From the NCBI GenBank assembly GCA_030765055.1, contig CM060950.1, positions 22,047,903-22,111,902 on the forward strand: a DNA stretch of 64,000 bases, read 5' to 3'. Each line of letters opens with the position of its first letter. The stretch's first letter is position 1. Positions 44,826 through 56,644 of the stretch are shown here, one piece after another. The position numbers were made by a program, and so were the translations under genes. The notes under the pieces were generated by a model that was not told the origin of the DNA, did no database searches, and saw nothing but the letters and a program-made list of their open reading frames with translations. This DNA comes from Mantis religiosa. Its lineage: Eukaryota; Arthropoda; Insecta; Mantodea; Mantidae.

Positions 44826-45131
44826 ACGCTACATACTTGAACATGTTTTACGGATGTGTTCTGTCGTCTCTTAGGTCTAGTGAGTGCACACTTTTTATAT
44901 GTTTCCTTGTCACATCTTCTATACATTATATTTCCACTAATCCTCTCTCATGAAAACAGGTTTCAAGGAGGTGGTAGTTTTCATTTCATTTGCAGCAAAG
45001 TATTAGTAAGGATAGCGTTATCTCCAAGAACTTTTATCAAAACGGATACATTTATTACATTTTATGCTAACGTTTTATATAACTAGCACGTTAAACAAAA
45101 GCGTATAAGAACAGTTTATTTCTTCATCCTG
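44826..45131. other. No feature recognised
   Basis: About 300 bp between the jockey-like fragment and the IS630-like element. Nothing supported. Confidence 0.3.
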
Positions 45132-45892
45132 TATACAGGATGAATAAAAAAAGGAAAAAACACAGTTTGGGCTGTAGAATGTCAAAGTTAGAGAACTGGT
45201 GTTCTAAGTGCATGTTTGAGCGGACGAAAATCCGTGTACGGAGGTCGTTCGAAGTCACTAACACACGTTTAGTATCAACCTATGTGCTAGAATAATTGCT
45301 GACCATATCATTGGTCCATATCTACTCCCAAACAGACTAACAGGACCAATCTACCTCGCAGTTCTTAGAAATATTTTGCCGACCTTATTGGAGGACGTCC
45401 CACTGCACATTCAGTAGGTAATGTGGCTGCAATACGACGGAGCTCCAGCACACTTTGAGAGAAATGTGCAGAATCACCTCAATGGATTGGTAGAAGGGAC
45501 CAGTTCCATGGCCTGAAGATCACCAGATCTGACACCACTGTAGCATTTTCTGTCGGGTAGTATGAAAACCATGGTGTAACTTCAGAGGAGGACCTCATTG
45601 CACGAGTACACGTAGGTACATTTCAGGTCAACCACACTTATTGGAGCATGTACGTGAAGCTCAGCGCCGCCGATGTGGGCTCTACATTAACTAGGAGGTA
45701 CCCAGTTTGAACCCCGTCTGTAATGTTAAACTGCTTTGTGATGAATACAGTATTTACATGTGAAAGGGACACTTTGGTGATTTACTGTGCCCAAACCTTT
45801 TATTTCCGGAGATGGGTTGCTTCTTAAAAATGATCAGTGTGCTGCCCTGCGCAACATACTAAGTGTTGGCGGTCTTTGAGTCACCCTGTATA
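45132..45892 (+). mobile_element. IS630/Tc1-like transposon remnant
   Basis: Short inverted ends TATACAGGATGA (45132) and the reverse complement TATACAGGGTGA (ending 45892) bracket 761 bp. Inside, the plus strand gives HIIGPYLLPNRLTG, LRNILPTLLEDVPLH, then after a stop MWLQYDGAPAHFERNVQNHL and RSPDLTPL, with the second catalytic Asp in QYDGAPAHF and the third-motif Pro-rich turn. The N-terminal DNA-binding half and first catalytic Asp are missing, and several stops occur. A tail of frame-broken sequence follows. Confidence 0.75.
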
Positions 45893-47551
45893 AAACAAAT
45901 GTGACGAAACGTACTTTGCCTCCGAAATAGAGTAAAGCACTGTTATTTAAACCGCTATATAAAGGAATACTAAGTAGGTTATTGACTGTCTAAATTTATT
46001 TAAAACAGCTGTTTAGCCAATTAATATACAGTCTGTATCTTTCAGGGCTTCACAATGATTCTGTGTTACGTTCCGTGCACAAATATGGTTTTAATTATTC
46101 AGAGCATGGTAAACAAACTTGGTTCAAGAAACCTCGTTGGACGTGACCAGAGAGGGCAGGAATGTTCCCTTCAATCTATACGTACAATATTTGATTTCGT
46201 ATCGCTGCTTGAATGATCATTTCGAAATAAGTTTTCAACTCGTGTCGCACAAAATGTCTACCCACAGGGAAAATTCAATATTTGGTGATGGAATTGGTTA
46301 TTCTCTTGGGAACAAACAATGCACTGAACTGAGACAAGGGTGAAAAATAATTTGAAATCCCTGAATCAGACTGCATTGAGCAATAATATTAATTCGGCAT
46401 GAGCTGGCGCGTTGGAGGTCATATTGCAAAAAATGTGAGAATTATTCGCACCTGGTCGCAGCTAACACCCTTGACCTCATTATACCAGCACTGACCTAAC
46501 ACACACACATACACACTGACGGCAGGCACGTGGTAGGGGCCCCCGAAACACAAGGGTTTAACCGGTTCGCCTCACACTTTCCTATCAATCTGCTTGCTCT
46601 TATCCTTTCAGTTCTAAATTGCTGTTTTAAGGTCTCGCACTGTTCTAAATGGATTCTAATATAAAGCAAATTAATCACATTGATATGAATTAATCAATAT
46701 GCCGCTTGATAATCTATTCGTATAGTTTAAGGTAGCTCGATATTTGATCAACTGGTTGAGAAAAAATACTTCTTGTTTCCATTGACATTTCCATAGATTG
46801 GCTTTCCTCTGTTCTAAGGATATGATGGTTATCCCCCTTTTGCGAGCACCCACTCAATTAAGTGACCTATCATCAGTCTTGGCGAGCACTTGGTCACAAT
46901 GGGATGAATTACGAAGCATCCCTCGATATATAAACAGTGCAACTGAGATGGTGGTTGAATATTCATGAACATTGCACCTGTCCGTTATAAAATAACGATC
47001 CTAAGACCCCATACCAATCAAGGAAGAACGAGAAAAATAGCTACAAAAAGCATCTCATTGGTCTATGACTTTATAACTATCTCATAACGCTCACAATCCT
47101 TAAAACAGCATTTTATTCATAGTCTAAGGTTCATCTGGTTTGACATGAATCATCACCTACTTAGCTCTACCCCTCCCTGTGACAACAGTGGGGTGACAGA
47201 TTTCATAAACGTATTGCCACTGCTATCCTAGCCTCCGTCAGTCAGTGGCAGGTACTCCAACAGTGCAAGGCTTGCAGTGCTTCATATTAATAGCAAACTA
47301 TAGTAATAAAGGAATTATATATATAATTAAGACAAAATAAAACGTAAATCCAAACGGTGTGCAAAAGACTGCATAACTAAATTAAATGGAGATATAGTTA
47401 CTCACAAAAATTGTCGATCTTTCCTGCATAATGGAGAGTTATTTGAAATTATGAAGTGTTACTAAACAAAGGTTATCTGGCATGTAAAGCACGAAAAGAA
47501 CAGCAGCAGTAATAACTTTAGGCCAAACAATTCATATGCTTATTAGCATTC
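45893..47551. other. 1.7 kb with no recognised feature
   Basis: AT-rich, with a short CA-rich stretch at 46499-46516. Frames of 60-74 codons have no recognised family. Confidence 0.35.
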
Positions 47552-47554
47552 TAA

Positions 47555-48554
47555 TGCCCGATTTCACCAACAGATGTTAAGACTTAATACAAGTTAAACA
47601 ATAGATATAACGAAAATTGCATTTCACCAATTAGTGTTAGCTTAACACTCGTGTTAAATCTCTTGTTAAAGTAACAAGTCATATTTCTGTTGTTAAGTCC
47701 TTAACAATTGTAAATAGTCAAGATGGCGGGCGTGAACGCAGCTGTTGAAATCGATTTGCTATATTTAAGACCGTCTAAGTGGCATTCGTAATAGAGTACG
47801 GCCTATGAAGAGAAATTATTTTGAGAAGCTATCAGGAGAAAATTTTCTACAGAGGTATAGTCTGTCGAACAAGTTGCTATGAAGGTTACTGCGGAAGTAC
47901 AAGAGAGGTTAAACATGCATCGAAAGGAATATGCCGAACTCGCCTTTTCTCCAAGTATTAATAACTTTGCGATGTTATAATTCACGGAATTATGTGGATA
48001 ATACACAGTCCACCTCCCGTCTTGAAACGTTCAAGTCACTCGTCACTTCTGTCCTTCGCACCTGGTTTTAAATTTACGTAATACTGGCGAAGTTGTTTCA
48101 TGCTTCTAGTAGTAACACATGCATTTGAATTAACTTAATTTCCAATTTTTTTCCCACGTGACATCTGTCTCTTTTACATTCACCGCATCCGTCCTTATTT
48201 TCCACGATATCGTTATACTTCGTTACTAATTCAATATTCCTTCCTCATCGATTCGAAATTTGTCCCACGGCTTTTGTTTACGATTTTGTTTACCCACCAT
48301 TTTTTCAGCTGTGTGCAGACGAAAATGAAAACAAAAGCGCATCGCAGTACGTCCAGAAAATAATACGATTCATCCATAGCCTTCTATAGCTGTAGGATTT
48401 ACAAGTCTCTTGGCGTTAACACGTGTTTTTTTTAATATTTTTGAGAAAACAGGTTGGTGAAATGTAAGAAATTTAACAGCTTTGTTAGCGCTGTGACAAT
48501 TGTCACGTTACATTTGTAAACGTCGATTTTAACATCTGTTGGTGAAATCGGACA
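47555..48554 (+). mobile_element. PIF/Harbinger-like element, internally deleted
   Basis: About 25-bp inverted ends, TGCCCGATTTCACCAACAGA at the left and the complement of TCTGTTGGTGAAATCGGACA at the right, with one mismatch, are flanked by TAA (47552-47554, 48555-48557). A 3-bp TWA duplication is the PIF/Harbinger signature. The 1.0-kb length and one transposase fragment show a deleted derivative. Several TGTTAA motifs near the left end are mirrored near the right. Confidence 0.85.
47722..47965 (+). pseudogene. N-terminal fragment of Harbinger transposase
   Basis: From an ATG in AAGATGGCGGG at 47722, frames read MAGVNAAVEIDLLYL, then IRNRVRPMKRNYFEKL, SGENFLQRYSLSNKLL and FLQVLITLRCY. The N(P)-x5-6-[FY]xxLSxxxFxxRYxLSK block and the LxxLRFYA-like block occur at the start of Harbinger nuclease proteins. 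The DDE core is missing and at least two frameshifts occur. Confidence 0.6.
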
Positions 48555-48557
48555 TAA

Positions 48558-49957
48558 ATGTGCAAAGCTGAACAAAATCAAACAAAATATCTACTTTGAG
48601 TAGTTTTATTTTGTAGAAAAGTAACGGAAGTCGCATGCTAAATGCTTTCAGTGTCTTGGAATTCGCTAAACAATTTAGCGATCCCAGTTCTGCGAGAGTT
48701 AAGGGAAGATTTGGTAACGCCCTCTTGATAGTGCCATCGCATCCAGTGTGCGCCTGGAAAGGAGAGTGCCGGACCACGCTGTCTCAGATCTGTGCCGCAG
48801 GCGAGGCGAGAACTGGCAATTCCAACAGCAACAGCACGGAAGGTGTGAAAACATGCCTCTACTACCAATAGGAATACCTAAGCGGACATGGAGACTTACT
48901 GCCGTGCGCCGCGTAACAAATTGATCCCTTATTGAACACTTGTACGTAATTAGTGCTATGGTTTACAAGTACTGTAAATTTAATTTAAAATAAACAGCAA
49001 AAATTATGATCAATCCATTCATCTCCGTCAAATGACAACGCGCAATCAGTGCGAGCTGAGCAGTGCGAGTAGACAGTCGAATATGCCCTTACTTGACACT
49101 CCATTTTACTGACTCGAAAAAGAACGAAAAATATCCAAGCATCCAAAAACTGAACACATTACTTTGTAAATCACAAAATTCGCATTCGAATTACATAAAA
49201 CGTATTGCCAACAGATTTTGTTGTATTTTAAACTTTTAGTTTAAAAATGGCAGAACATAATTATAAGCCAATCTATTATTCAATGTAACCCCACCACTAG
49301 TGTGCAAAATAAGTTTCAAACTCATTGAATCGAGGAAAGATTCTAGCTTATGAAAGTGCGAAATAGTTAGGATTTACAGGTGGCCTTAACACAAACTTTC
49401 CAAATAGAAAGTCCGGAATTATCCCATATAATTTAGGAAATAAACTTTGGTATACTCTAATAGAAATAATGAAAAAGTAACAAAAAAGTCTTACCTATTA
49501 GTTTACATACTGGATAATACATTATAAACTATTGTGAAGTGAAATCCAGTTTTGGATAGAATATTTCGAACCACACACTCTTTTTTGCTTTCTTTAGCTG
49601 ATTTTAAACAATAGCAACGTATATAATTTTGTGCTGGCTTGAATACCTATGTTCATTTTGTTAATTTTTTAAAACAATTTATTTTACCAAATTGCAGCAA
49701 TGCTGTTTGCTATCTAGGAGATGAACTGTTTCAACAATGAATTATTTTAGCTTTCCGATTGGTTCTGTAAATACGCCAGAAATTTATATTTAAGGCACTA
49801 ACTTTATTGAAAGAGCAGACATTTCCATCATTTTAACTTTCCAATAAATATCTTGTTTAGGGTTAGCGAAATCAAGTCTTTAGATTTTGGGGAAGTTTAA
49901 TTTACCCCGAGATATGTGTGGAGCTTTTTATATAATTTGAATTTTAGAGTTCGTATT
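48558..49957. other. No feature recognised
   Basis: AT-rich sequence. 48635-48871 is open on both strands, but neither product is recognised. Confidence 0.35.
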
Positions 49958-51358
49958 AGAGAAAGAAAGAAACGAAGGAAAGAATGAAAGAAAGGAAACA
50001 AACGAAGGAAAGAAAGAAACGAAGAAAGAAAAAGAGGAAGATAAATAAATAAGTAAATATATAAATAAATAAAGAAAGAAAGAAAGAAAGAAAGAAAGAG
50101 GGAAAGAAAGAAAGAAAGAAAGAGGGAAAGAAAGAAAGAAAGAAAGAGGGAAAGAAAGAAAGAAAGAAAGAGGGAAAGAAAGAAAGAAAGAAAGAGGGAA
50201 AGAAAGAAAGAAAGAAAGAAAGAGGGAAAGAAAGAAAGAAAGAGGGAGTGAAAGAAAGAAAGAAAGAGGGAGGGAAAGAAAGAAAGAAAGAGGGAGGGAA
50301 AGAAAGAAAGAAAGAGGGAGGGAAAGAAAGAAAGAAAGAGGGAGGGAAAGAAAGAGCGAAAGAAAGAAAGAAAGAGCGAAAGAAAGAAAGAAAGAAAGAG
50401 CGAAAGAAAGAAAGAAAGAAAGAAAGAGCGAAAGAAAGAAAGAAAGAAAGAAAGAGCGAAAGAAAGAAAGAAAGAAAGAAAGAGCGAAAGAAAGAGCGAA
50501 AGAGCGAAAGAAAGAAAGAGCGAAAGAGCGAAAGAAAGAAAGAGAAAGAGCGAAAGAAAGAAAGAGAAAGAGGGGAAGAAAGAGAAAGAGGGGAAGAAAG
50601 AGAAAGAGGGGAAGAAAGAGAAAGAGGGGAAGAAAGAGAAAGAGGGGAAGAAAGAGAAAGAGGGGAAGAAAGAGAAAGAGGGGAAGAAAGAGAAAGAGGG
50701 GAAGAAAGAGAAAGAGGGGAAGAAAGAGAAAGAGGGGAACAAAGAGAAAGAGGGGAACAAAGAGAAAGAGAGGAACAAAGAGAAAGAGAGGAACAAAGAG
50801 AAAGAGAGGAACAAAGAGAAAGAGAGGAACAAAGAGAAAGAGAGGAACAAAGAGAAAGAGAGGAACAAAGAGAAAGAGAGGAAGAAAGAGAAAGAGAGGA
50901 AGAAAGAGAAAGAGAGGAAGAAAGAGAAAGAGAGGAAGAAAGAGAAAGAGAGGAAGAAAGAGAAAGAGAGGAAGAAAGAGAAAGAGAGGAAGAAAGAGAA
51001 AGAGAGGAAGAAAGAGAAAGAGAGGAAGAAAGAGAAAGAGAGGAAGAAAGAGAAAGAGAGGAAGAAAGAGAAAGAGAGGAAGAAAGAGAAAGAGAGGAAG
51101 AAAGAGAAAGAGAGGAAGAAAGAGAAAGAGAGGAAGAAAGAGAAAGAGAGGAAGAAAGAGAAAGAGAGGAAGAAAGAGAAAGAGAGGAAGAAAGAGAAAG
51201 AGAGGAAGAAAGAGAGAAATAAAGAAAGAGAAAGGGAGAAAGAGAGAGAAAGAAAGAAAAAGAAAGAAAGAGAAACAAAGAGAGAGAAAGAAAGAGAAAC
51301 AAAGAGAGAGAAAGAAAGAGAAACAAAGAGAGAGAAAGAAAGAAGGAAAGAAAGGAAA
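49958..51358 (+). repeat. 1.4-kb polypurine tract with ordered 18-bp repeat variants
   Basis: Almost every plus-strand base is A or G. From the left: (GAAA)n with interspersed GAGGGA units (to about 50350); (GAAA)n with GAGCGA units (to about 50570); then an 18-bp unit in four successive blocks: GGGGAAGAAAGAGAAAGA (about 9), GGGGAACAAAGAGAAAGA (2), GAGGAACAAAGAGAAAGA (6), GAGGAAGAAAGAGAAAGA (about 19, to 51215); then looser GA/GAAA/GAAAC repeats. The very long open frames on both strands follow from composition and are not genes. Confidence 0.97.
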
Positions 51359-52690
51359 CACAAATGTCATACGAATTTTATCGTATTTGTGAATGCTCGT
51401 TATGGGCATATCTGTAGGTATCTGGAGGCTCTACGACGCAGTTCAATTTCTGACAAACCACTATTGCATTCCCACTTTGATCGGTAATTACAAACTCTGG
51501 CTGTTGGCTTACTTAGTTTGATGTATATCAAACAGATGCGCATGGTCTAGTGGGACCAAAACTTAATAGACAGCTGGAATGTTCATTCGCCGCTCCCAAT
51601 TAACCTCCTCGGCGTCACAACTGCACCTGAAGTTATTTTACCGTAGCAAATTAATACCACACAAAAGCGACCAATCTGTACAAGACTAAATCTAAATATT
51701 CATATCACAATGCAAAACAAAGCAATCTGTTTTGTGGGATATTGTCTAGAATCACAGTTATTCTGATTATTTCAGTGGTGCCGGTTTCAAAAATCACTTC
51801 CGGGTTTCTCCATCGAATCAAAATGTTTTAAACATCACACTGTTTTTCACAAATGATTCTAGATTTGCATTAGTGTTATACATGAAACCAAGGTTCTTGT
51901 TACTCAATGCCACATTTTGTTCGTTTGTCTCTTGGATTTCCTCTAGTGATTTTTCAGCCAAGTTTGTGCTACCTGTCCCAAAAGGTTTTCTTTTCGCTCT
52001 GAATTAAAGGTAAGTAAATTTGTAGTTATCATTTTTACTCTCCTAATTCAGGAAAAATCGGACCGAAGTTCACGACAAATCATTTCAAATTATTTCTACA
52101 CATTCATACACGGAGCATTGGCATCAACAAGTAATAACTTCTCAGATGGCCATTCCAACACAGCAACATTTTGTTTCTTTTCTACGCCATCAATTCTTGC
52201 AATGAACTCTCTAATTCTTTCTAATTCTCCTTAGCGAACGTCATTACTCCTAACATTACCTGAAATCGTGTCACTTTATTGCTATTCATTTCCTTCACCG
52301 GAACAGGCATCTTAGAATATGGACTCCATTAGAACTATACTGCATCTTTCGTCGTGTCCAAAGTTACTCGTGAATATATACCGGGTGTATCAAGAGAACC
52401 ACTCTTTTGTTTTCCTGCTGAAAGTTTCTCCTGTGTGTAATTGTAAGACAAGACCGCAAGCATATCGTGGAAAATATGATAAAATATGCCACTTTCAGAC
52501 TTTATCTTTCTTCTTTTTCTTTTGAGCCACTGCTGGAAATTGTAGCTTATCCAGATTCAGTCAACGTTATTGTGTTTACATGAGAGAAAACGTAGCTTTC
52601 GCTTTAATAAATCTGCGTTCACTGCGAAAATCCCTAAAGCTGTGAGGACACTTCTCACAATTGCAGGTGTTGCTTTTAACAAAGTTACTT
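51359..52690. other. No feature recognised
   Basis: AT-rich, short frames only. ATATACCGGGTGTATCAAGA at about 52376 resembles a transposon end, but no partner end was found. Confidence 0.3.
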
Positions 52691-52694
52691 CAAT

Positions 52695-52912
52695 TCAGAG
52701 GTACCGAGTTCGAATCCCGGTCAGAGTGAGTTATGTATCTGCATAAAATAATTTCCAAGATTTTCCCTCATCCTGAAAGACGAATGTCCGGCAACTTTAA
52801 GCCCTATGGATCCTGGTATCTTTTGAATATTATTTCAACCACTTCAGTCATCATCCAATATGACCTAACTTTGGAAGACGTTAAATAAATAAATAAATAA
52901 ATAAATAAACAA
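52695..52912 (+). mobile_element. SINE-A copy 7, 5'-truncated
   Basis: Begins just before the B box (GAGTTCGAATCCCGG), so the A-box half is missing. The body is diverged but complete to GACGTTAAATAAATAA; the tail has become (AAAT)n at about 52884-52912. Confidence 0.85.
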
Positions 52913-53257
52913 ACCATTTCCTTAAACATCTTCCCGAACGTGATTAGGTTTATATTTCACTCCACTTCATATTTATAAGGAATTTCTTAAAATAATTATG
53001 ACATGAGGGCCTCAAACAATTTTCTTTCTAATGCTAGTGGCCTATGAGTCATACGATACCACATGGATACTATTTTATTCCCAGAATTTTGAAGTTTGTA
53101 AGCACTTGTGGCCATTCACATGAAGCAGGTATGCTTAGGGAAGCGATGCAGCTAGGATAAGCAGGTAGCCCGTTGATCCATCAAGAATCATACCCCGGTA
53201 ACAATGATTCATTTGGAAATCATTACAGAAGGTTTTTCCCTGCAAAAACTGCTATAA
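52913..53257. other. No feature recognised
   Basis: AT-rich spacer between SINE-A copy 7 and R1 copy 3. Confidence 0.3.
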
Positions 53258-53589
53258 GCACTGTCCACAAATCCAAAGTAATTCCCTGAAAGGAATTCGC
53301 CACCCTTACACTGTGAGACAAGGACAGCGAATGTGTGTGACAAGGACCGCATGCTCCACAAAGAGCAGAACCGAAAAAAAAAAAAAAACCCATGCGCCTT
53401 ATTCACCCTGCACACCAAAACCGAGAAGATTAATTCACAAAAGTAGAAGACTTCAAAATGTTTTTGAATGGTCTGTAAATGAACTGAAATGAGGTGTCAA
53501 ACAATCGAGGGAGGGTATAGGAACCTTCTCCAACCCCGGCACCTCTGCGTCTCATTCCCCGGAGACTTTCTTTCCTGTGGTATACTGTA
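53258..53589 (-). repeat. Dispersed repeat R1, copy 3
   Basis: Reverse-complement copy: CTGTCCAC (53261), CACCCTTACACTGTG, CGAATGTGTGTGAC, GCATGCTCCACAAAGAGCAG, TTTTTGAATGGTCTGTAAAT and CTTTCCTGTGGTATACTGTA line up with copies 1 and 2. An A run of about 15 inside it replaces the TTTTTTAACGG part. The inserted run and changed codons close the frame seen in copies 1 and 2. Confidence 0.7.
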
Positions 53590-54044
53590 GGAATATCTGA
53601 CCCCTTGCATTTATGAAAAGCATCACGGCAACCTGCTATCCAGCTCCTAAAAGTGATTTACGCCACCTCCATTCTAATGTCTGATTGAAGTTACATATGA
53701 ACGGATTCACACTGTATGGAACGGGATAGCAACACACTCTGCTCCAGCCACAGCGCGTTCATCGGCTCAGCACAAGTAATATAACGTTAAATGCACGGAA
53801 AGAAGTTTAACTTCCTTACTTGTCCACTAAGGATGCCTAATTATTTCATTATTTCTTCAAATATATGTATGTTAAGGCTGAATAATATATTATATCCAAC
53901 TTGTGGATAATATTTATAGAACACACGTATAAATTTTTGCACAAGCGAAGTGGTTCAAAACCCTGGCACTAACGTCTCATAAAGTACCTAACTGAACTTA
54001 GGGTGTTTTCAGAAAAACCAATCTTGTCAAAATATGAATTATCG
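53590..54044. other. No feature recognised
   Basis: AT-rich spacer between R1 copy 3 and R4 copy 2. Confidence 0.3.
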
Positions 54045-54295
54045 ACGTGTGCTATTTAATGCGTTGGCTCATGCGTAAGTTCTGCGTTTTTAAGTGAAAA
54101 TTTTGCGTGCACAATAAAATGGTTTGGCAATGCTTTCTGTTCGAGAGAAAATTATGTGCTCTACAAAATAATGTCTTTGGTTTTGTATGCTTCTATACTG
54201 TTTGTTCTTTTCAGGCCAATAGCATGGAGTCAAGTCGACAACTAAGAGCATTTTCGACACTTTATGGTGACACTTGGGAAAGGTGTTGACCCAAG
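54045..54295 (+). repeat. Dispersed repeat R4, copy 2
   Basis: Aligns with 14130-14335 (landmarks given there). The 60-codon open frame at 54107 reads through it, and MESSRQLRA near its end sits where a transposase start could be. No transposase follows. Confidence 0.45.
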
Positions 54296-55049
54296 AATAA
54301 TTTTAAATTTGTTGATTTATTTCGCATTAATTTTCCTGAAAACAAATGTTTAAACATAATCATAGTTATCATGAGCTCAAGTCACAACAGCCATTTAGTG
54401 TTTAATTACCTGGCAGAGGAACCTTTAAGTAGTAGACCTCAAGTTATTTACACTCAAATCAGGGGCTGTGCAAACATTGAAGTGCTTTGTTATCTACGAC
54501 TTCCCTGACCATAATCTAGTGGTATATCAAATTTACATTCCTCCGTCTTGGCTTTGATGCATAGAAATTCATATGCCTCTTAATTACATTCAATTATAAA
54601 GCGCGACATGGCAAAGGATATTAATAGAGGAATGCCTCATTATAGAGGCACTAGTGCGTGGGACATATTCCATAGAGGTTAACAAAGGCATCTCAACAGA
54701 TTACTGTGTGACCACAGCTGGACGAGTGTAATAGGTATATAACATTTTCTGCATTTCCCATATTATGTTTATACAAGTTAGTATCGCACACGATAAGTAG
54801 AGGGTGTTGAGAGATATATTCGTGGTACTTATCACAGCAGTTACATACTATAGATCTCTGACCACGAGGCGTGCTCCGCTCTTTAGAGGGGTAAGGGGAG
54901 AAGTAGAACACGGCAAATCACGATGTCAAACAGATCTATTGGCATAAACTACCGTGCTCCTCTCACGATAACGTGACTACGGAATGTACCTCACTTCAGC
55001 AACTCCAGCCGTGGTAATTCTCAAGTATGTAATTAGGACTAGGATTTCA
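54296..55049. other. No feature recognised
   Basis: AT-rich, changing to GC-rich near 55040. Confidence 0.3.
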
Positions 55050-55220
55050 CTAGGGTCCATGCTGGGTCCATTGTGCCTATGCCCCCAAGTGGGGCACCCC
55101 CGGGAGGAAGGATGAGCCGAGAGGTGAAAGGGGGGCGTTTATCACAAGGAGCCACGGCATTGCAGAGGGCAGGGTCCCTACAGTTTACTTAGATGGAAAC
55201 TTCCCCCGACAGGCCAGAAC
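55050..55220 (-). repeat. Dispersed repeat R2, copy 2
   Basis: On the minus strand it reads CCTGTCGGGGGAAG, AAGTAAACTGTAGGGACC, CTGCCCTCTG, GCCGTGGCTCCTT, TCATCCTTCCTCCCGGGGGT and GCCCCACTTGGGGGC, matching 60365-60525 along its length. Together with copy 1 this defines a family of at least 160 bp. Confidence 0.75.
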
Positions 55221-55850
55221 AACAGACCCGCTCCCCCTCTGCGGGACGGCAACGAGCCCAGCAGCCGAACTCCAAAGATCCCAGGAAGTTAATGCCAGAG
55301 GTTCTACTTCCATTAGTCCTGGACCCGTAGTACCAAGGACCCCGGCCTCCTACCAGGGAGTTACCGAGCTGTACCGAAAGGGCGCCCGGCGCCTCCGTGG
55401 CTCTTTCCATAGGGCAAGACCTAGAGACTAACAAGTCCACCCCATCTGGTCCTGTGGACTCAAGACGGAATGGAAGTGGATACGCCACTTACGCGCGCCA
55501 ACTCCAAAATGGGAAGGCTACCGATATGACCTCGGTGGGGCCGCCTGGTGATCTAGCACACCTACTATCTATGCTGGCTAGTACGCGGGAATATTAATAG
55601 CTTCCCTCAACCCCGTCCGGAGACGTACCCGATCTCCCACGGGTATCGGGAACCACTGCCCCCTCAAGTCCAACCCAATCCGAACAACTCCCTATCAGGT
55701 AGGCGCTCGAATGTTCGGCCCGAGGTTCCTCTAGTAACGTCAGAGGTACCACGAGTGCTAGGGGTCCACAGCGCCCACAGATCCCAGGAAGGCGCGGAGA
55801 CCGACAACCGACCTACCAGAGGAGGAAGTAGTTTACCTCAGAGCATATCA
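55221..55850. other. GC-rich island of unknown origin next to R2
   Basis: About 0.6 kb much richer in G and C than the rest of the window. The plus frame gives Pro/Ser/Arg-rich sequence (for example AGRQRAQQPNSKDP and PSGPVDSRRNG) with stops. It could be the ORF1/gag-like part of a retroelement carrying R2, but I recognise no zinc knuckle or other motif. Confidence 0.4.
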
Positions 55851-55851
55851 T

Positions 55852-56105
55852 CCTTCCATGCACCCCGGAGACACCCGCCGACACTTCTTCTCTGAAATAG
55901 ACCACCAGATGAGAGATGATGAAAAATGACAATGGAGATGAAATGGAGGGACAGGAAATTCGGGGGATGTAATTAACCTACCCAGCATTCGCCTAGCGAC
56001 CCGGGAAAACCCCGAAAAAATCCATAGGACAGGTAGGTCGGCCACGGGAATCAAATCCGAGACTGCGAATGCGGGCCGAGACGAAACTGCGTTAGCCATT
56101 ACCTA
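55852..56105 (-). mobile_element. SINE-D (tRNA-derived), minus strand
   Basis: On the minus strand the head TGGCTAACGCAGTTTCGTC has a B box GGATTTGATTCCC. The body has TTCGGGGTTTTCCCGGG, AGGCGAATGCTGGGTAGG, then CATTTCATCTCCATTG and CATCATCTCTCATCTGG. The central part matches the core of SINE-A although the heads differ. Target duplication not clear. Confidence 0.7.
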
Positions 56106-56640
56106 TAGTGGCAGCGATAGTAAAATAGGTATACTGTCTGCCCACCATAAGAAGGTAAGCAGAGTATGAAAGGGGAGTGAGGCTTTGAACTGTTTATCTG
56201 CTATGGTAGTGGATCTGTTTACTACGATATAAGTGTATGAGAGTGCATGTAAGTCGCCCAACTGCCAGATCTAATGCTCGTTTCAGTAACCGCAGTGATA
56301 GGTATTATGTATAGGGAGTTATTTGACAACACTGTATTTTACATGAACCCAGCATTCTTATCATATCCGGAAGGCGACCATAAACATAATACAGACAGCG
56401 TAAGTAAATACGTTATACGTCCCTCTGCCTTGTCTTCTTGTGGTGGACAGACAGTAATCATTCTCGCACATTTGAATGTGACGCAATCACTTCTGTTATA
56501 GACAGCGCACTAAAATAGATAAGAAATACTAGTTGGCCATCTTGTCAGCTGAATATGTACATCATTTTGAAGCAATCAGCAGATCGCTATAGAAATAATC
56601 TTCCATAATTGTTACAAGAAGAAAAGTTATATTTTAACTG
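56106..56640. other. No feature recognised
   Basis: The plus frame 56274-56501 (75 codons) has no recognised family. Confidence 0.3.
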
Positions 56641-56644
56641 TTTA

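Noticed and set aside
50071..50350. CRISPR-like regular repeat spacing
   Set aside because: Simple GAAA slippage repeats without unique spacers, in a eukaryotic context.
49897..51409. Open frames of 456-493 codons on the minus strand and 324 codons on the plus strand
   Set aside because: They are translations of a polypurine/polypyrimidine tract that cannot form stop codons; Phe/Leu/Ser and Glu/Arg/Lys repeats only.
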